A stretch of DNA of 64,000 nucleotides from Polyangia bacterium. Lineage in GTDB: Bacteria; Myxococcota_A; Polyangia; Nannocystales; Nannocystaceae. Below, piece after piece: positions 47,487 through 56,667 of the stretch. Position 1 is the first letter of the stretch. Every line of letters begins with the position of its first letter. Under the pieces are notes generated by a model, which saw only the letters and a list, made by a program, of their open reading frames with translations, was not told where the DNA came from and ran no database searches. The translations under genes and the position numbers were made by a program. The stretch spans positions 186,001-250,000 of the forward strand of contig JAUIFF010000012.1 of the NCBI GenBank assembly GCA_030429545.1, read 5' to 3'.

Positions 47487-49874
47487 TTATTCGTCTGGTT
47501 GGGAAGACAGGTCGAGTTCGCGGGCCCGGCCGACCGTTGCATCATCACTGGCTAAAATCTCAAACGCGCGCGGGTCCTTGGCCTTGAGGTCGCCCTCGGT
47601 TTCGCCGTCGCCTATCAACTGGCGAACACCCCGGCGCGAGCCGTAGTAGTTGCCCTGGTGATGGTCTTCGTCGGTGTTGCAGCGGCGAACCAACGACCGC
47701 GAAATCGGCGGCAGGTTGAGCATGGTCAGGGCCTGGTCCCACAGCGAGCCCAGGCGGTTTTGGTCGGCCGGGTACTCGAGCAAACCCGCGAGCATAATGA
47801 GCAAACCGCCACGGCGCCCAAGCGGGGTATCGAGCGGGGCCTCGCACCCGAGGTAGCCTAGGTCGATCGCCCGCCAATAGGACTCGGCCGCGATCAACAG
47901 GCGCTTGAGTTCCTGGGGTGTATGGCTGAGGTGGGCGTTAAACAGCACTTCGGCCTTGATGCCCCCGGGGACAGATGGGTCGTCGAGGTAGCGCACGATC
48001 GCCGGCAAGTTGCCGAGCTCGACCTTGGGGCCATCACCGGTTTGTACGTCTGCCGGCGGCTGGCTGGGACTAAAAAATCCCGCGCCGGTAAACGCATAAA
48101 AGCGTTCGCTCTCCCCCGGAAGCTCGTCCCAAAGCTCGCTGTACTGGGTGACGCGGTTCATGCTGCCCGCGGCCCAACCGAGCCCACGGGCTGCCGCACC
48201 ACTGATTTGCGAGGCCGCCACCCCCGGGTCTTTGGGCTCGCTGCCCTGCGAGATTTTTTCGTGTATCTCCACCAACTTGAGGTCTAAAAACCCGTCGTAG
48301 TAGTCGGCCTTGCCGTCGTGGTTGACGTCTTCGTAGCGGGCGATGACATGGGGGTTGGCCGGCCCGACAAACTGCACAAATCCCTCGATATTGCTCTGAC
48401 GGTGGTACCACTGGGCTTTTTTGATGCGCTCGTCGATCTCGACAAAGCTCTCGCCGGCGGCCATCCCCTGCAACACCGCGTGAAAGCAGTCCATGCCCTC
48501 ACTCGACACGATTTTCTCCTCGTGGTTGGTGCGAAAGTAGGTCGAGTCCCACGACGAGTAGATATCGGCCTCGGGGAACATCCGGGCAATCGCAAACCGG
48601 GTGGTGAGCCCGGCACACTGGGCGTTGAGCATAAGCTTGTAGCCACGTTGTTGTACATCCAACGAAGCTGCCTGCATGTCGCCGGCGCCTAAGTTGGCGT
48701 GGCGACTGATCGCCAGCCCGACAAAAAACTCCTGGCCCATTTCCCAGTTCTCGCGCTTGGGGCTGCTGACCCGCATGAGCACCTGAATCGGCTTGCCGTC
48801 GGGGGTGGTAAACGGGGCCTGGAGAGCCTTGTAGCCCTGGCTATAAAAGGCCGACGGTTTGGGTGTCCCCTCGGGCAGCTCGATTTCCGAGAAGTCGTAT
48901 TTGTCGCGCAAGACTTCGTACTCGCCAGGGTGAAAATCGTAGGCCGAACACACGGCAAACCGCCAGGGCATGTTGCGCAGGTCCTCGTAGGGCGGAGCGT
49001 TGCGCCGCAGGCTGGCGAGTAGCTCCTTCACCCGGGTTTGCTGGGCCTCGCTGAGGTGAGGCGCCCGCATCGACATCAACGAGATCGCGTGGGCCCGCAA
49101 CTCAGGACGGGCGTGGGCGCCTGTTTCGGCGTCGATAAGCCCGAGGATGGTATCGCCAACGCTGTGGGCAATCTCGCCAAACTCGGTATCATCGCGTGCA
49201 GTTGCAACGATGTGCGAGAGCACGGTGATGACCGCAGATCGCAGCTGGGCAGTGTCGACCGGGCGTTGTCGGGCCACATCACTTGCAGCTGCAACAAATT
49301 TGGCAACCTCCTGGAGCTGGGCGTGCAGTCCATGCGCCTGGGCCAGGGTCAGGCGCTCGGTGGAGGGCTCTTCTTCAGGGTGAAACGGACTGGGCGGAAA
49401 CAGACAGGAAAACGTGGTCGTCCGCCGCGACGATACCCAGCGAGCAGCCGCAACCAGGGTGTCGAGGGCGGCGAGCCCGGTGGGCGCCGGGCCTTCGGGA
49501 CTGCGGCTGAGTGTGCCGTCGGTACGCAAATAAAGCGGCACCGCGCGGTAGAAGTCGCGGGTGAGATTGACGGCCACAGGTTCGGTCGCCACACCGTGCC
49601 CGCCCACCGCGTTGAGCCGGCGTCGCAGGGCCCGACGGCGACCAAACTTAAGCAGCACGCGGGTATCGATTGCATCTACAATTTGTTTGACAACATCCGC
49701 CGAGGGGTCGCTGTCGAGCGCGACGTGGTAGGGGCGATCGCCACCGAGCAAGAGGTGGGTGCCGGGGCCCCGCGAGGCCTGGTCGAAACTGGCCTGGGCC
49801 GCCTGGGCCGCGGCAATGACCTTGCCAGAAAACTCATCTCCGAGGCGACGTAGTCGCAGTGTTACAGCACGCAT
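47487..49874 (-). CDS. Large protein of unknown function with an EF-hand-like loop
   Basis: 795 residues from ATG 49874, fixed by GGAGG about 9 bases upstream. No signal peptide. The N-terminal 320 residues are helical and Arg/Ala rich. The middle has a Cys and aromatic-rich region ('QEFFVGLAISRHANLGAGD', 'LMLNAQCAGLTTRFAIARMF', 'WDSTYFRTNHEEKI', 'SSEGMDCFHAVLQGMAAG'), then 'DVNHDGKADYYDGF', an EF-hand/dockerin-type calcium loop. The pattern 'LMLNAQCAG....F.I...FP.ADIYSSWDSTYF' hints at a caspase-like or bespoke enzymatic core, but no family is certain. Convergent with the propeller lipoprotein gene. Confidence 0.6.
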   Translation of the reverse strand: MRAVTLRLRRLGDEFSGKVIAAAQAAQASFDQASRGPGTHLLLGGDRPYHVALDSDPSADVVKQIVDAIDTRVLLKFGRRRALRRRLNAVGGHGVATEPVAVNLTRDFYRAVPLYLRTDGTLSRSPEGPAPTGLAALDTLVAAARWVSSRRTTTFSCLFPPSPFHPEEEPSTERLTLAQAHGLHAQLQEVAKFVAAASDVARQRPVDTAQLRSAVITVLSHIVATARDDTEFGEIAHSVGDTILGLIDAETGAHARPELRAHAISLMSMRAPHLSEAQQTRVKELLASLRRNAPPYEDLRNMPWRFAVCSAYDFHPGEYEVLRDKYDFSEIELPEGTPKPSAFYSQGYKALQAPFTTPDGKPIQVLMRVSSPKRENWEMGQEFFVGLAISRHANLGAGDMQAASLDVQQRGYKLMLNAQCAGLTTRFAIARMFPEADIYSSWDSTYFRTNHEEKIVSSEGMDCFHAVLQGMAAGESFVEIDERIKKAQWYHRQSNIEGFVQFVGPANPHVIARYEDVNHDGKADYYDGFLDLKLVEIHEKISQGSEPKDPGVAASQISGAAARGLGWAAGSMNRVTQYSELWDELPGESERFYAFTGAGFFSPSQPPADVQTGDGPKVELGNLPAIVRYLDDPSVPGGIKAEVLFNAHLSHTPQELKRLLIAAESYWRAIDLGYLGCEAPLDTPLGRRGGLLIMLAGLLEYPADQNRLGSLWDQALTMLNLPPISRSLVRRCNTDEDHHQGNYYGSRRGVRQLIGDGETEGDLKAKDPRAFEILASDDATVGRARELDLSSQPDE

Positions 49875-50005
49875 CTCACATCCTCCAGGGCCGCCCGTTG
49901 CATATGCGGCGCCGTCCGGCCCACGGTAACACGCCCGATCTCGAAAGTTGATTCCCACGCCGCGGTTTCGCTAGCCCGCGTGTTTTTAATCGACCCAAGA
50001 CTCGG

Positions 50006-50015
50006 TGCATTTACA
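50006..50015. repeat. TGYANNTRCA dispersed palindrome, intergenic copy (TGCATTTACA)
   Basis: Lies in the 185-bp gap between two minus-strand genes. Confidence 0.6.
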
Positions 50016-50059
50016 AGCATAACGCGGGCAGCAACCAGTGCCCCGCTACCAAACCAAGT

Positions 50060-50950
50060 TTAGACCGGGTCGATATCGCCGATATGCCGGCGGTAGTGCT
50101 CGATGAGCCGCTCGGTGAGCGGACCGACACGACCGTCGTTGACCGGAGCCCCGTCGATCGTGGTGACCGGCACAGCCCCGCGCACCGAGGAGGTCAAAAA
50201 CACTTCGTCGGCAGCACGCAACTGTTTCGGCCAAATCGTGGTCTCGTGGACCGGATGCCCGAGGGACTCGGCAAGCTCGCAAATCACCGCACGCGTGATC
50301 CCGTTGAGCACCCCGGTCTTGAGACTCGGTGTCAGCAACTGGCCGCCAGCGACAATAAAAACATTGCTGGTCGCGCCCTCGGCCACAGCCCCCTCGTGAT
50401 TGAGCATGATCGCATCCTGGGCATCGCCGTGGTGCGCTTGGCGAAGGGCCTGGATGTTGTTGAGGTAGTTGCCCGTTTTGAGCGAGGCGTCGAGCGACCG
50501 ATGGCTGGTCTTTCGGACATCTACAATGCGAACCGAAAGCCCGCCGCTGTAGAGCTCAGGCGGATGGCGTTTGAGCGGTGTCACGTAGACCACCAACAGC
50601 GGAGTCGTCGACTCCCGCGGGTCAATCGTCAGGGCACTGGTCCCACGGGTCACCACAATCCGCACCGAGCTCTCGTCGTTTTGCGCGGCGACCAGAGTCT
50701 GCTCGATGGCTTCGACAATGTCCGCGTCGGTAAACGGGATACCAAGCCCAATACCCGCCGCGCTTTGCCGCAAACGAGCGAGGTGACGAACCTGCTCCAC
50801 ACACTTGCCACGGGCCGTGCGTAGGGTTTCGTAGACGCTGTCGCCATACAAAAACCCGCGGTCAAATACACTGATCGTTGCCTGCTGTGGGTCGAGCGGC
50901 CGGCCGGCTGTCGACAGGTAAACTTTGACGCCCATTTTGGCTGCCGACAT
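50060..50950 (-). CDS. PLP-dependent class IV aminotransferase (BCAT/D-amino-acid aminotransferase type)
   Basis: 296 residues from ATG 50950 (or 50935); a longer open frame upstream has no similarity. 'FDRGFLYGDSVYETLRT' is the family's N-terminal block, the PLP Lys is in 'SLDASLKTGNYLNNIQ', and 'AVAEGATSNVFIV' plus 'VFLTSSVRGAVPV' complete the site. It may be branched-chain, D-alanine or 4-amino-4-deoxychorismate lyase-like; the sequence alone does not decide. Confidence 0.9.
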   Translation of the reverse strand: MSAAKMGVKVYLSTAGRPLDPQQATISVFDRGFLYGDSVYETLRTARGKCVEQVRHLARLRQSAAGIGLGIPFTDADIVEAIEQTLVAAQNDESSVRIVVTRGTSALTIDPRESTTPLLVVYVTPLKRHPPELYSGGLSVRIVDVRKTSHRSLDASLKTGNYLNNIQALRQAHHGDAQDAIMLNHEGAVAEGATSNVFIVAGGQLLTPSLKTGVLNGITRAVICELAESLGHPVHETTIWPKQLRAADEVFLTSSVRGAVPVTTIDGAPVNDGRVGPLTERLIEHYRRHIGDIDPV

Positions 50951-51106
50951 AGCACGATTCCCGAAGCTGTCGGCCCAACGCGACTTCCCCGCACACCTGC
51001 GTTGGAGGGTTGACGCGTGCGCAAGTGCCTCACTTGCAGCCGATTCGGGCCTACTGCTACCATCAATAGGCGGTTTTGCCCGTCGGCACTCACCCCGCGG
51101 ATCCCT

Positions 51107-51736
51107 TTGCGACGCATACGCTGCCACTACCCGTCTGCCGAGACGTTCATCCAAGCACTCGACAACCCGGGAGAGTCCAACTCGCTACGGATCTTCACGA
51201 CCGAGCGGTTCGATCCGGGCGAGGAACTACTGGCCGAAATCTTCTTTCCCGACCTGCCCGGCAAAATGATGATCCGAGCCATCGGCATGGAGTGGCACTC
51301 GGCACGCCCCAGGCTACGGGTCCGCGCCGGAGGTAGCCTTCGTTGTACAGGCAGCGAATGGCGAAAACTCGAGTTCCTGCGCGAGGTCGCAGCCGGCAAC
51401 CAAACCATCAACCAACGCCGCCGCCACGTCCGCCAACCAATCCTGGTCGAGGTGGCCTGGCGACGACAACGTGAACGCGACACGATCCGAGCCACGATCA
51501 CCGAGATTTCCGAGGCCGGAGCCCTGCTGCTACTAGCCGGCAACTTCCCAGAAATCGGCGAGGAAATCATCATCGAGATCACGCCGCCAGGCAGCCAACG
51601 AGCCCTGGAAGTGCAGTCGGTGGTCCGCAATCACAACCACAACGATGGGGTCGGAGTCGAGTTCCTAGCCCGCGATATGGGTGGGGTCCAGCGTATCCGA
51701 GAGGTCATACGCCGAATCATCGAAGATGAATCCTAG
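51107..51736 (+). CDS. PilZ-domain protein
   Basis: 209 residues from a TTG at 51107 ('LRRIRCHYPSAETF'), or 239 from a GTG at 51017. Residues about 105-205 are a PilZ domain: 'RRRHVRQPILVEVAWRRQ' (RxxxR-type motif), 'ITEISEAGALLL' (D/N-x-S-x-x-G-like, here TEISEAG), then 'GVGVEFLARD'. It probably binds cyclic di-GMP, although the second motif is not perfect. The N-terminal half is likely a diverged PilZ-like barrel. Confidence 0.75.
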   Translation: MRRIRCHYPSAETFIQALDNPGESNSLRIFTTERFDPGEELLAEIFFPDLPGKMMIRAIGMEWHSARPRLRVRAGGSLRCTGSEWRKLEFLREVAAGNQTINQRRRHVRQPILVEVAWRRQRERDTIRATITEISEAGALLLLAGNFPEIGEEIIIEITPPGSQRALEVQSVVRNHNHNDGVGVEFLARDMGGVQRIREVIRRIIEDES

Positions 51737-51749
51737 TTGGAGTGGTGCG

Positions 51750-52292
51750 CGGGTCTTTTTGGCCGTGAGACCGGCCCTGAAGAAATCGCAGTAGGCCCGC
51801 TACAGCTTCTTCCTTCAGGACTCGGTTCACGGCCAAAAATCCTCCGCGAACCGTTGGTCTGGCTAGGTCGTGTTCACTGGGGTGCGCGCGGGTTGGTCGT
51901 GGACTTGGAGTCTTAGGCCGCTTCAGGACTCGGCTCACTGCCAAAATCCTCCGCGAATCGGTGGTCTGGCTTGGTCGCGTTCACTGGGGTGTGCGGAGAG
52001 AGTCGCCCGCTACAGCTTCTTCCTTCAGGACTCGGCTCACTGCCAAAATCCTCCGCGAATCGTTGGTCTGGCTTGGTCGTGTCGACTGGAAAAGGGGCGC
52101 GGGTGTTTGTGGAACTGAGACCGGCCCTGAGAGTTTCGCAGTCGGCCCGCGCTTCAGCTTCTTCCTTCAGGACTCGGTTCACGGCCAAAAATCCGCCGCG
52201 AATCGGTGGTCTGGCTTGGTCGCGTTCACTGGAAAAGGCGCGCGGGTGGTCGTGGACTTGAGGTGGTCGTGGACCTGAGAGGTGGTCGTGTC
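51750..52292. repeat. Second intergenic repeat array (four about 68-bp cores plus a short tandem)
   Basis: The core beginning CTTCAGGACTCGG and ending TTCACTGG recurs at 51813-51880, 51920-51986, 52023-52089 and 52165-52232. Two copies are preceded by a shared block with GAGACCGGCCCTGA (about 51767 and 52116) so the unit can reach about 130 bp. Next to it GGTGGTCGTG repeats at 52245, 52262 and 52281. No hairpin as strong as in the 41-kb array. The minus strand reads the core as similar peptides in copies, but in spacing that breaks frame, so it is probably not coding. Confidence 0.85.
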
Positions 52293-52628
52293 TACGTCGG
52301 AAGCCGCGGGGTTTGGTGTCTTGCTCAGTCCGCTACTTCTACTCTCGGGTATCCGCGGTTTTGAGGTCTCGGTCGCTGGGGGGCCTTCGACACGGGTACT
52401 CAACTCGTGGGGACAAGCCGAGACCGAAGCTCTAAAAACATGTCTTTTGGGACATGAATTTAACCGTTCAACGAACATACTCTGGTCGAGCTCAATACGC
52501 TTGTCGACGTAGCGTTGCCAAGCACCTTCGCGGTGTCACTAACCGCAAACATTTGAGGAACTCAACTGTTCGCGGGGAGTGACGAACTTCGCAACAGGTC
52601 AAAACCAGTGCTTTAAAACAGTATCGGC
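52293..52628. other. Intergenic region, little seen
   Basis: Contains a short inverted repeat CATGTC-TTTTGG-GACATG near 52439-52456 and no plausible gene. Confidence 0.4.
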
Positions 52629-53051
52629 CTATGGCAGGCCCGAGCATCGCTTGCGCTCAACGACTTCGATTTTCTTGCGACCGGCTGTGACCACAACTTC
52701 TCTGCCCGGCCGCACACTGACACGGCGGCTTTGGGTTTTCTGGGCTCGGCCGTCTTCGAGTTCCAGCAACATCCTGCCTCTGCGATTGCGCTTGCCATCG
52801 ACTGTCGGTGCCTCGACGCATTCCCCCGGTACGATTCGTTCGCCACCGATCGCCAATGTCAGCGGCCGGTCCGGATCGGCCTGTAAACATACCCTGGCTG
52901 CTCCCCGGGGCTCGCACACACGTCGCTCACTGCGTTTCCAGCCGGTTTTGGCGACGCAACCGGACGCGACTAGGACGAGGATAAGTGCCGATACAAGGCT
53001 GCTGAAAGGCGTTGGCGCGGTCCCGCGATGGTCTGTTTTTTTGTGGCACAC
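52629..53051 (-). CDS. Small lipoprotein
   Basis: 140 residues from GTG 53051, the only usable start codon shortly before the lipoprotein signal 'LVSALILVLVASGC'. The mature part is basic ('KKIEVVERKRC', 'GKRNRRGRM') with four Cys. No family recognised. The start is only 10 bp from the divergent DciA-like gene, so either promoters overlap or a non-standard start nearer the lipobox is used. Confidence 0.5.
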   Translation of the reverse strand: MCHKKTDHRGTAPTPFSSLVSALILVLVASGCVAKTGWKRSERRVCEPRGAARVCLQADPDRPLTLAIGGERIVPGECVEAPTVDGKRNRRGRMLLELEDGRAQKTQSRRVSVRPGREVVVTAGRKKIEVVERKRCSGLP

Positions 53052-53060
53052 TCGCGGTCG

Positions 53061-53567
53061 ATGGCTCGCTCGAGAAGACGCCGGCGCAAGTCCAAACGCC
53101 CCCGCGAGGGCTTGGTCATGGCCGGGACCAAGGCGGCCGACTTGGTCTCGAAAATCGTCCCTCCCGGGGTCTCGCGACTGATTCGAGTCCGCGATGCCTG
53201 GGCTCGCGCTGCTCGGGGTCCGGCGCTTCGTCGCACCTGGCCGGCGGCGGTTCGCGGTGATGAGTTGATCGTGCATGTCCATGACAACCAGTGGCTGCAC
53301 GAGTTGACCTACCAAAAAAACCAGCTGCTTGCTGACCTGCAAAGTCTCGTCCCCGAAGCCGGTATTGCCCGGCTGCGATTTTGTGTGGGAGCCGTTTTGC
53401 CCCCGCCTCCGCCTCCCGACCCCGAATCCAAACGCCCCGCGCCTCCCCGCCTAGCTGCCGATCCTCCCGCCGAAACCATGCGCGCGATGTCCGAAGTCTG
53501 CGATGGCGAACTCAAAAACCTAATCGCGATTGCGCGATACAACCTCGGCCGCGAACCCCATTCCTAA
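53061..53567 (+). CDS. DciA-like (DUF721) protein
   Basis: 168 residues from ATG 53061. After a very basic N-terminus (RSRRRRRKSKR) comes 'IVPPGVSRLIRVRDAWARA', then 'GDELIVHVHDNQWLHELTYQ' and 'LLADLQSLVP', the DUF721 pattern; a Pro-rich linker and a C-terminal helix follow. DciA proteins recruit the replicative helicase DnaB. The next gene starts 10 bp downstream. Confidence 0.75.
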   Translation: MARSRRRRRKSKRPREGLVMAGTKAADLVSKIVPPGVSRLIRVRDAWARAARGPALRRTWPAAVRGDELIVHVHDNQWLHELTYQKNQLLADLQSLVPEAGIARLRFCVGAVLPPPPPPDPESKRPAPPRLAADPPAETMRAMSEVCDGELKNLIAIARYNLGREPHS

Positions 53568-53577
53568 GCGAGAACCG

Positions 53578-55275
53578 ATGGAACAATTTCTAGCTGGACT
53601 CAACGACTTCCTCACCGCCGTCAATGCCGTGATTTGGCACGATGTCGTGCTCTACGCGGTGCTTGGCGTCGGCATTCTGTTCACCGTTTGGAGCGGTTTT
53701 TGCCAGTACCACGCGCTCACCCATGGCACTGCGGTCGTCACCGGCAAGTACGACGACAAAGATGACCCCGGGGCCATCAACCACTTTCAGGCACTGTCGG
53801 CTGCGCTGTCGGCCACGGTCGGCCTCGGCAATATCGGCGGGGTCGCGGTGGCGATTGCCCTCGGCGGGCCCGGGGCGATGTTTTGGATGTGGGTCATTGG
53901 CCTGGTTGGGATGGCCCTCAAAACAACCGAAGTCACCCAGTCGATGTTGTTTCGCAACACCGACAACCCAGACAACCCCCACGGCGGACCGATGTGGGTC
54001 GTCGGCCACGGGCTCAAAAATCGCAAGCTCGGGCGGTTTGTCGGGATCCTGTTTTGTATCACCCTGCTGATCTCCACGATTACCGGCGGCAACATGTTCC
54101 AGGCGTGGAACGTCGGGGTTGTGACCCGCGACGGGCTCGGCATCCCCGAGCAGGCCGTCGGTGTCATTTTGGCGATCCTCGTCGGCATGACGATCCTCGG
54201 CGGCATCAAACGGATCGGGGCGGTGGCTGGCCGGGTGGTCCCGTTTATGTGTGTGATCTACCTGGTCGCGGCCGCCTATGTCCTGCTGCTCAATGTCGGT
54301 GAACTACCGGGGCTGTTGCGCCTGATCGTCGAGTCGGCGTTTAACCCCGCCGAGGCCTCGGGTGCATTTGTAGGTGCAACTTTTGGCCTGGCATTTTTAT
54401 GGGGCATGAAGCGCGCCCTGTTTTCGAGCGAAGCCGGACAGGGCTCGTCGCCAATCGCCCACTCTGCGGCCAAAACCCACGAGGCCGTGCGCGAGGGGGT
54501 GGTCGCGGGCCTCGAGCCGTTTATCGACACGATTGTCGTCGCCACCCTGACCTCGCTTGTTATCCTTTCGAGTGGCGCCTGGAATCGCAACGGCGAAACC
54601 CAACTTCCACAGACCCCGACGTTCGTCCAAGCCGGCGACACCTGGGACCTTCCCGACACCCCACTCCCGCAAAAAACCGCCGATGCGGCGGCGATCAGTG
54701 GCGACTGGCAGGCCAACGATACCGTGTTCTTAATCGCCAAATACGGGGCGACCAGCGAGGACACCGGTACCGACCTACACCGGGTGTCCGGCACGGTTGT
54801 CAAACAAGATGCCGGCCTTGTGGTCGATTGGGAGCCGATCGAGGTCCCCAAAGACAGCACGCCCACCGTTGTCCAAACCGATATCTATCGCGACTACGTC
54901 GGGGCCGCTCTCACCAGCCATGCGTTTGACCGGGTCGCCCCCGGGCTCGGCAAATGGCTGGTGCTGGTCGCCTCGTGGCTGTTTGCCATCTCCACCATGA
55001 TTTCGTGGTCCTACTACGGCGAGCAGGGCGTGGTCTACATGGTTGGCGAGAAGGCGGTGTTCCCCTACAAGATCTTTTATTGCCTATGCATCTTGATTGC
55101 GTGCGGGGGGTTCATCACCACAGAGACCGAACTCGACAACCTGACCGCCCTCGGCACCGGAGTAATGCTGTGGGTCAACATCCCGATCATGGTGGTGTTT
55201 GGTGCAGTCGCCATGAAGGCCTACCGCGGGTATATGCAAAAACTCAAGTCGGGCGAGTTCAACAAAAACAAGTAG
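53578..55275 (+). CDS. AGCS-family amino-acid:sodium symporter (AlsT/DagA type)
   Basis: 565 residues from ATG 53578. Signature 'FQALSAALSATVGLGNIGGV' plus 'GGPGAMFWMWVIGLVGMALK' and 'AGQGSSPIAHSAAKT' place it firmly in the alanine/glycine:cation symporter family (about 450-550 residues). Between two membrane helices, about residues 341-446 form a hydrophilic insertion ('SGDWQANDTVFLIAKYGA' and others) with strands, which family members usually lack. Substrate probably alanine, glycine or glutamine. Confidence 0.9.
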   Translation: MEQFLAGLNDFLTAVNAVIWHDVVLYAVLGVGILFTVWSGFCQYHALTHGTAVVTGKYDDKDDPGAINHFQALSAALSATVGLGNIGGVAVAIALGGPGAMFWMWVIGLVGMALKTTEVTQSMLFRNTDNPDNPHGGPMWVVGHGLKNRKLGRFVGILFCITLLISTITGGNMFQAWNVGVVTRDGLGIPEQAVGVILAILVGMTILGGIKRIGAVAGRVVPFMCVIYLVAAAYVLLLNVGELPGLLRLIVESAFNPAEASGAFVGATFGLAFLWGMKRALFSSEAGQGSSPIAHSAAKTHEAVREGVVAGLEPFIDTIVVATLTSLVILSSGAWNRNGETQLPQTPTFVQAGDTWDLPDTPLPQKTADAAAISGDWQANDTVFLIAKYGATSEDTGTDLHRVSGTVVKQDAGLVVDWEPIEVPKDSTPTVVQTDIYRDYVGAALTSHAFDRVAPGLGKWLVLVASWLFAISTMISWSYYGEQGVVYMVGEKAVFPYKIFYCLCILIACGGFITTETELDNLTALGTGVMLWVNIPIMVVFGAVAMKAYRGYMQKLKSGEFNKNK

Positions 55276-55299
55276 CGAGGATCCGCTCCCTGTGTCGCG

Positions 55300-55318
55300 C
55301 GCCCGGTCCTGCCGGGCG
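55300..55318 (+). terminator. Possible terminator hairpin after the symporter gene
   Basis: CGCCCGG, loop TCCTG, CCGGGCG. No U-run follows, only TCGGCATTT, so it is uncertain. Confidence 0.35.
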
Positions 55319-55373
55319 TCGGCATTTAAGTGCGGCGACCAAACGCCTCCGCACCTATTGCATACACACTTTT

Positions 55374-56369
55374 CTAGGGAAACTGCCCCGGCTCGGCCTC
55401 CTGGAGCTCGGCAATACCCGGGCTCAAAAACCACCGGGCAGCGGTCCGGTCGAGGGCAAAGAAGTTGAACAGCAAGGCAGCGATCTTGTTACGTCCAGAG
55501 GGCGAGGGATGGACCCCATCCCAGATCATGTCCTCGCGTAGGTACGAGAGGCCATCGTTGCGCGGGCGAACACCATCGGCCCACAGGTAGGGCCCCCAGG
55601 ATAACCACGGGCAGCGGATAACGCCTTTCTCAGCGTAGGGATTGAGCTCGGGGTCACCTTCGATTTGGTCGCGGATCAGCCACTTGACCGCAAAAGCACT
55701 TTCATATGCATGGGGTTCGGGGCTCAGCGGAATCTCCGAATACCCGCCGTAGGAGCGGCTCGAGAGGTAGGCGATTTTGACGTTCGGAAACCGTGTAAGT
55801 ACAATATAGAGGGTGTCACGCAGGCACTGGTACAGGCGTTTGGGTTCGGCGGGAAATGCCGCAGACGGTTCCTTGAGCGCTGTCTTGATCCACACAACCT
55901 GGACCTGTTGATTGGTCAATTTGTCCTGCTTGATCCGGCGGTCGACAACCTTCCAATAGTTTGAATCGGGCAGTGCCATGACCTCCGCCGACTTACGTGG
56001 CTGGGCAGCATTGGTCAGCACGAGGTGGGCATTGACTGTTCCGCAGGCGCTCACCAGGTGCTGAAACACCTGAAACTCGCTGCTGGTGTTCGACAGTCCC
56101 AGGGCCATAAACCCGATCTTCCCCTCCGGATCGCGATTGCCCTCGGGGTCGCGGGGAAATAGTTGCTTGGCCAAGGCAATCCCACGATCGAGATGAGATG
56201 CGGGTGCAACGTTTTGTCGCCCGGGATAAAGGCCGCGTTCTTCTCCCAAATAATCGGCCTCGACGTCACAGGTGAGCGGGGCACAGCCTATCGACGTCCG
56301 CGGCGGATGGGCGCGGATAAAGTCCAGCATGAACTTCGGCTTGCGCCGGGGTGCTCCATTCAGTGGCAT
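55374..56369 (-). CDS. SGNH/GDSL-hydrolase-like protein
   Basis: 331 residues from ATG 56369. 'IGFMALGLSNTSSEF' would be block I with a Ser nucleophile (G-L-S-N), 'LVLTNAAQPRKSAEVM' is block II-like, and 'DGVHPSPSGRNKIAALLF' is the block V Asp-x-x-His. No clear signal peptide. It could act on carbohydrate acyl esters. Assignment is from motifs only. Confidence 0.65.
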   Translation of the reverse strand: MPLNGAPRRKPKFMLDFIRAHPPRTSIGCAPLTCDVEADYLGEERGLYPGRQNVAPASHLDRGIALAKQLFPRDPEGNRDPEGKIGFMALGLSNTSSEFQVFQHLVSACGTVNAHLVLTNAAQPRKSAEVMALPDSNYWKVVDRRIKQDKLTNQQVQVVWIKTALKEPSAAFPAEPKRLYQCLRDTLYIVLTRFPNVKIAYLSSRSYGGYSEIPLSPEPHAYESAFAVKWLIRDQIEGDPELNPYAEKGVIRCPWLSWGPYLWADGVRPRNDGLSYLREDMIWDGVHPSPSGRNKIAALLFNFFALDRTAARWFLSPGIAELQEAEPGQFP

Positions 56370-56667
56370 CGGCGGGGGTCACCACAAACGATAACAATGA
56401 ACGCCCCCACCCGTCGGCTTCGACATGCCGCGAGTTCTCACTCGCCTGCTCGCACATCTCGACACGGGTGTTGGCGAGCAATCAACGCTCACCACGCGCG
56501 CGCGTTGCCAAGGCTCACTTGCAAATACGCGGAACTATTGACCAGCCCTGCTCAAAAAACGCGGTCTCGCCCAACTATGTGCATTTGCAATCCACCCACG
56601 TGGTAGTGCGATATACGCAGCTCGGGGGTCGTGTAGCATGCCTACGCATAGACCTGCGGGGAGAATG
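56370..56667. other. Intergenic region with one dispersed palindrome
   Basis: 298 bp. TGCATTTGCA occurs at 56580-56589 with an imperfect copy at about 56519. No gene seen. Confidence 0.4.
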
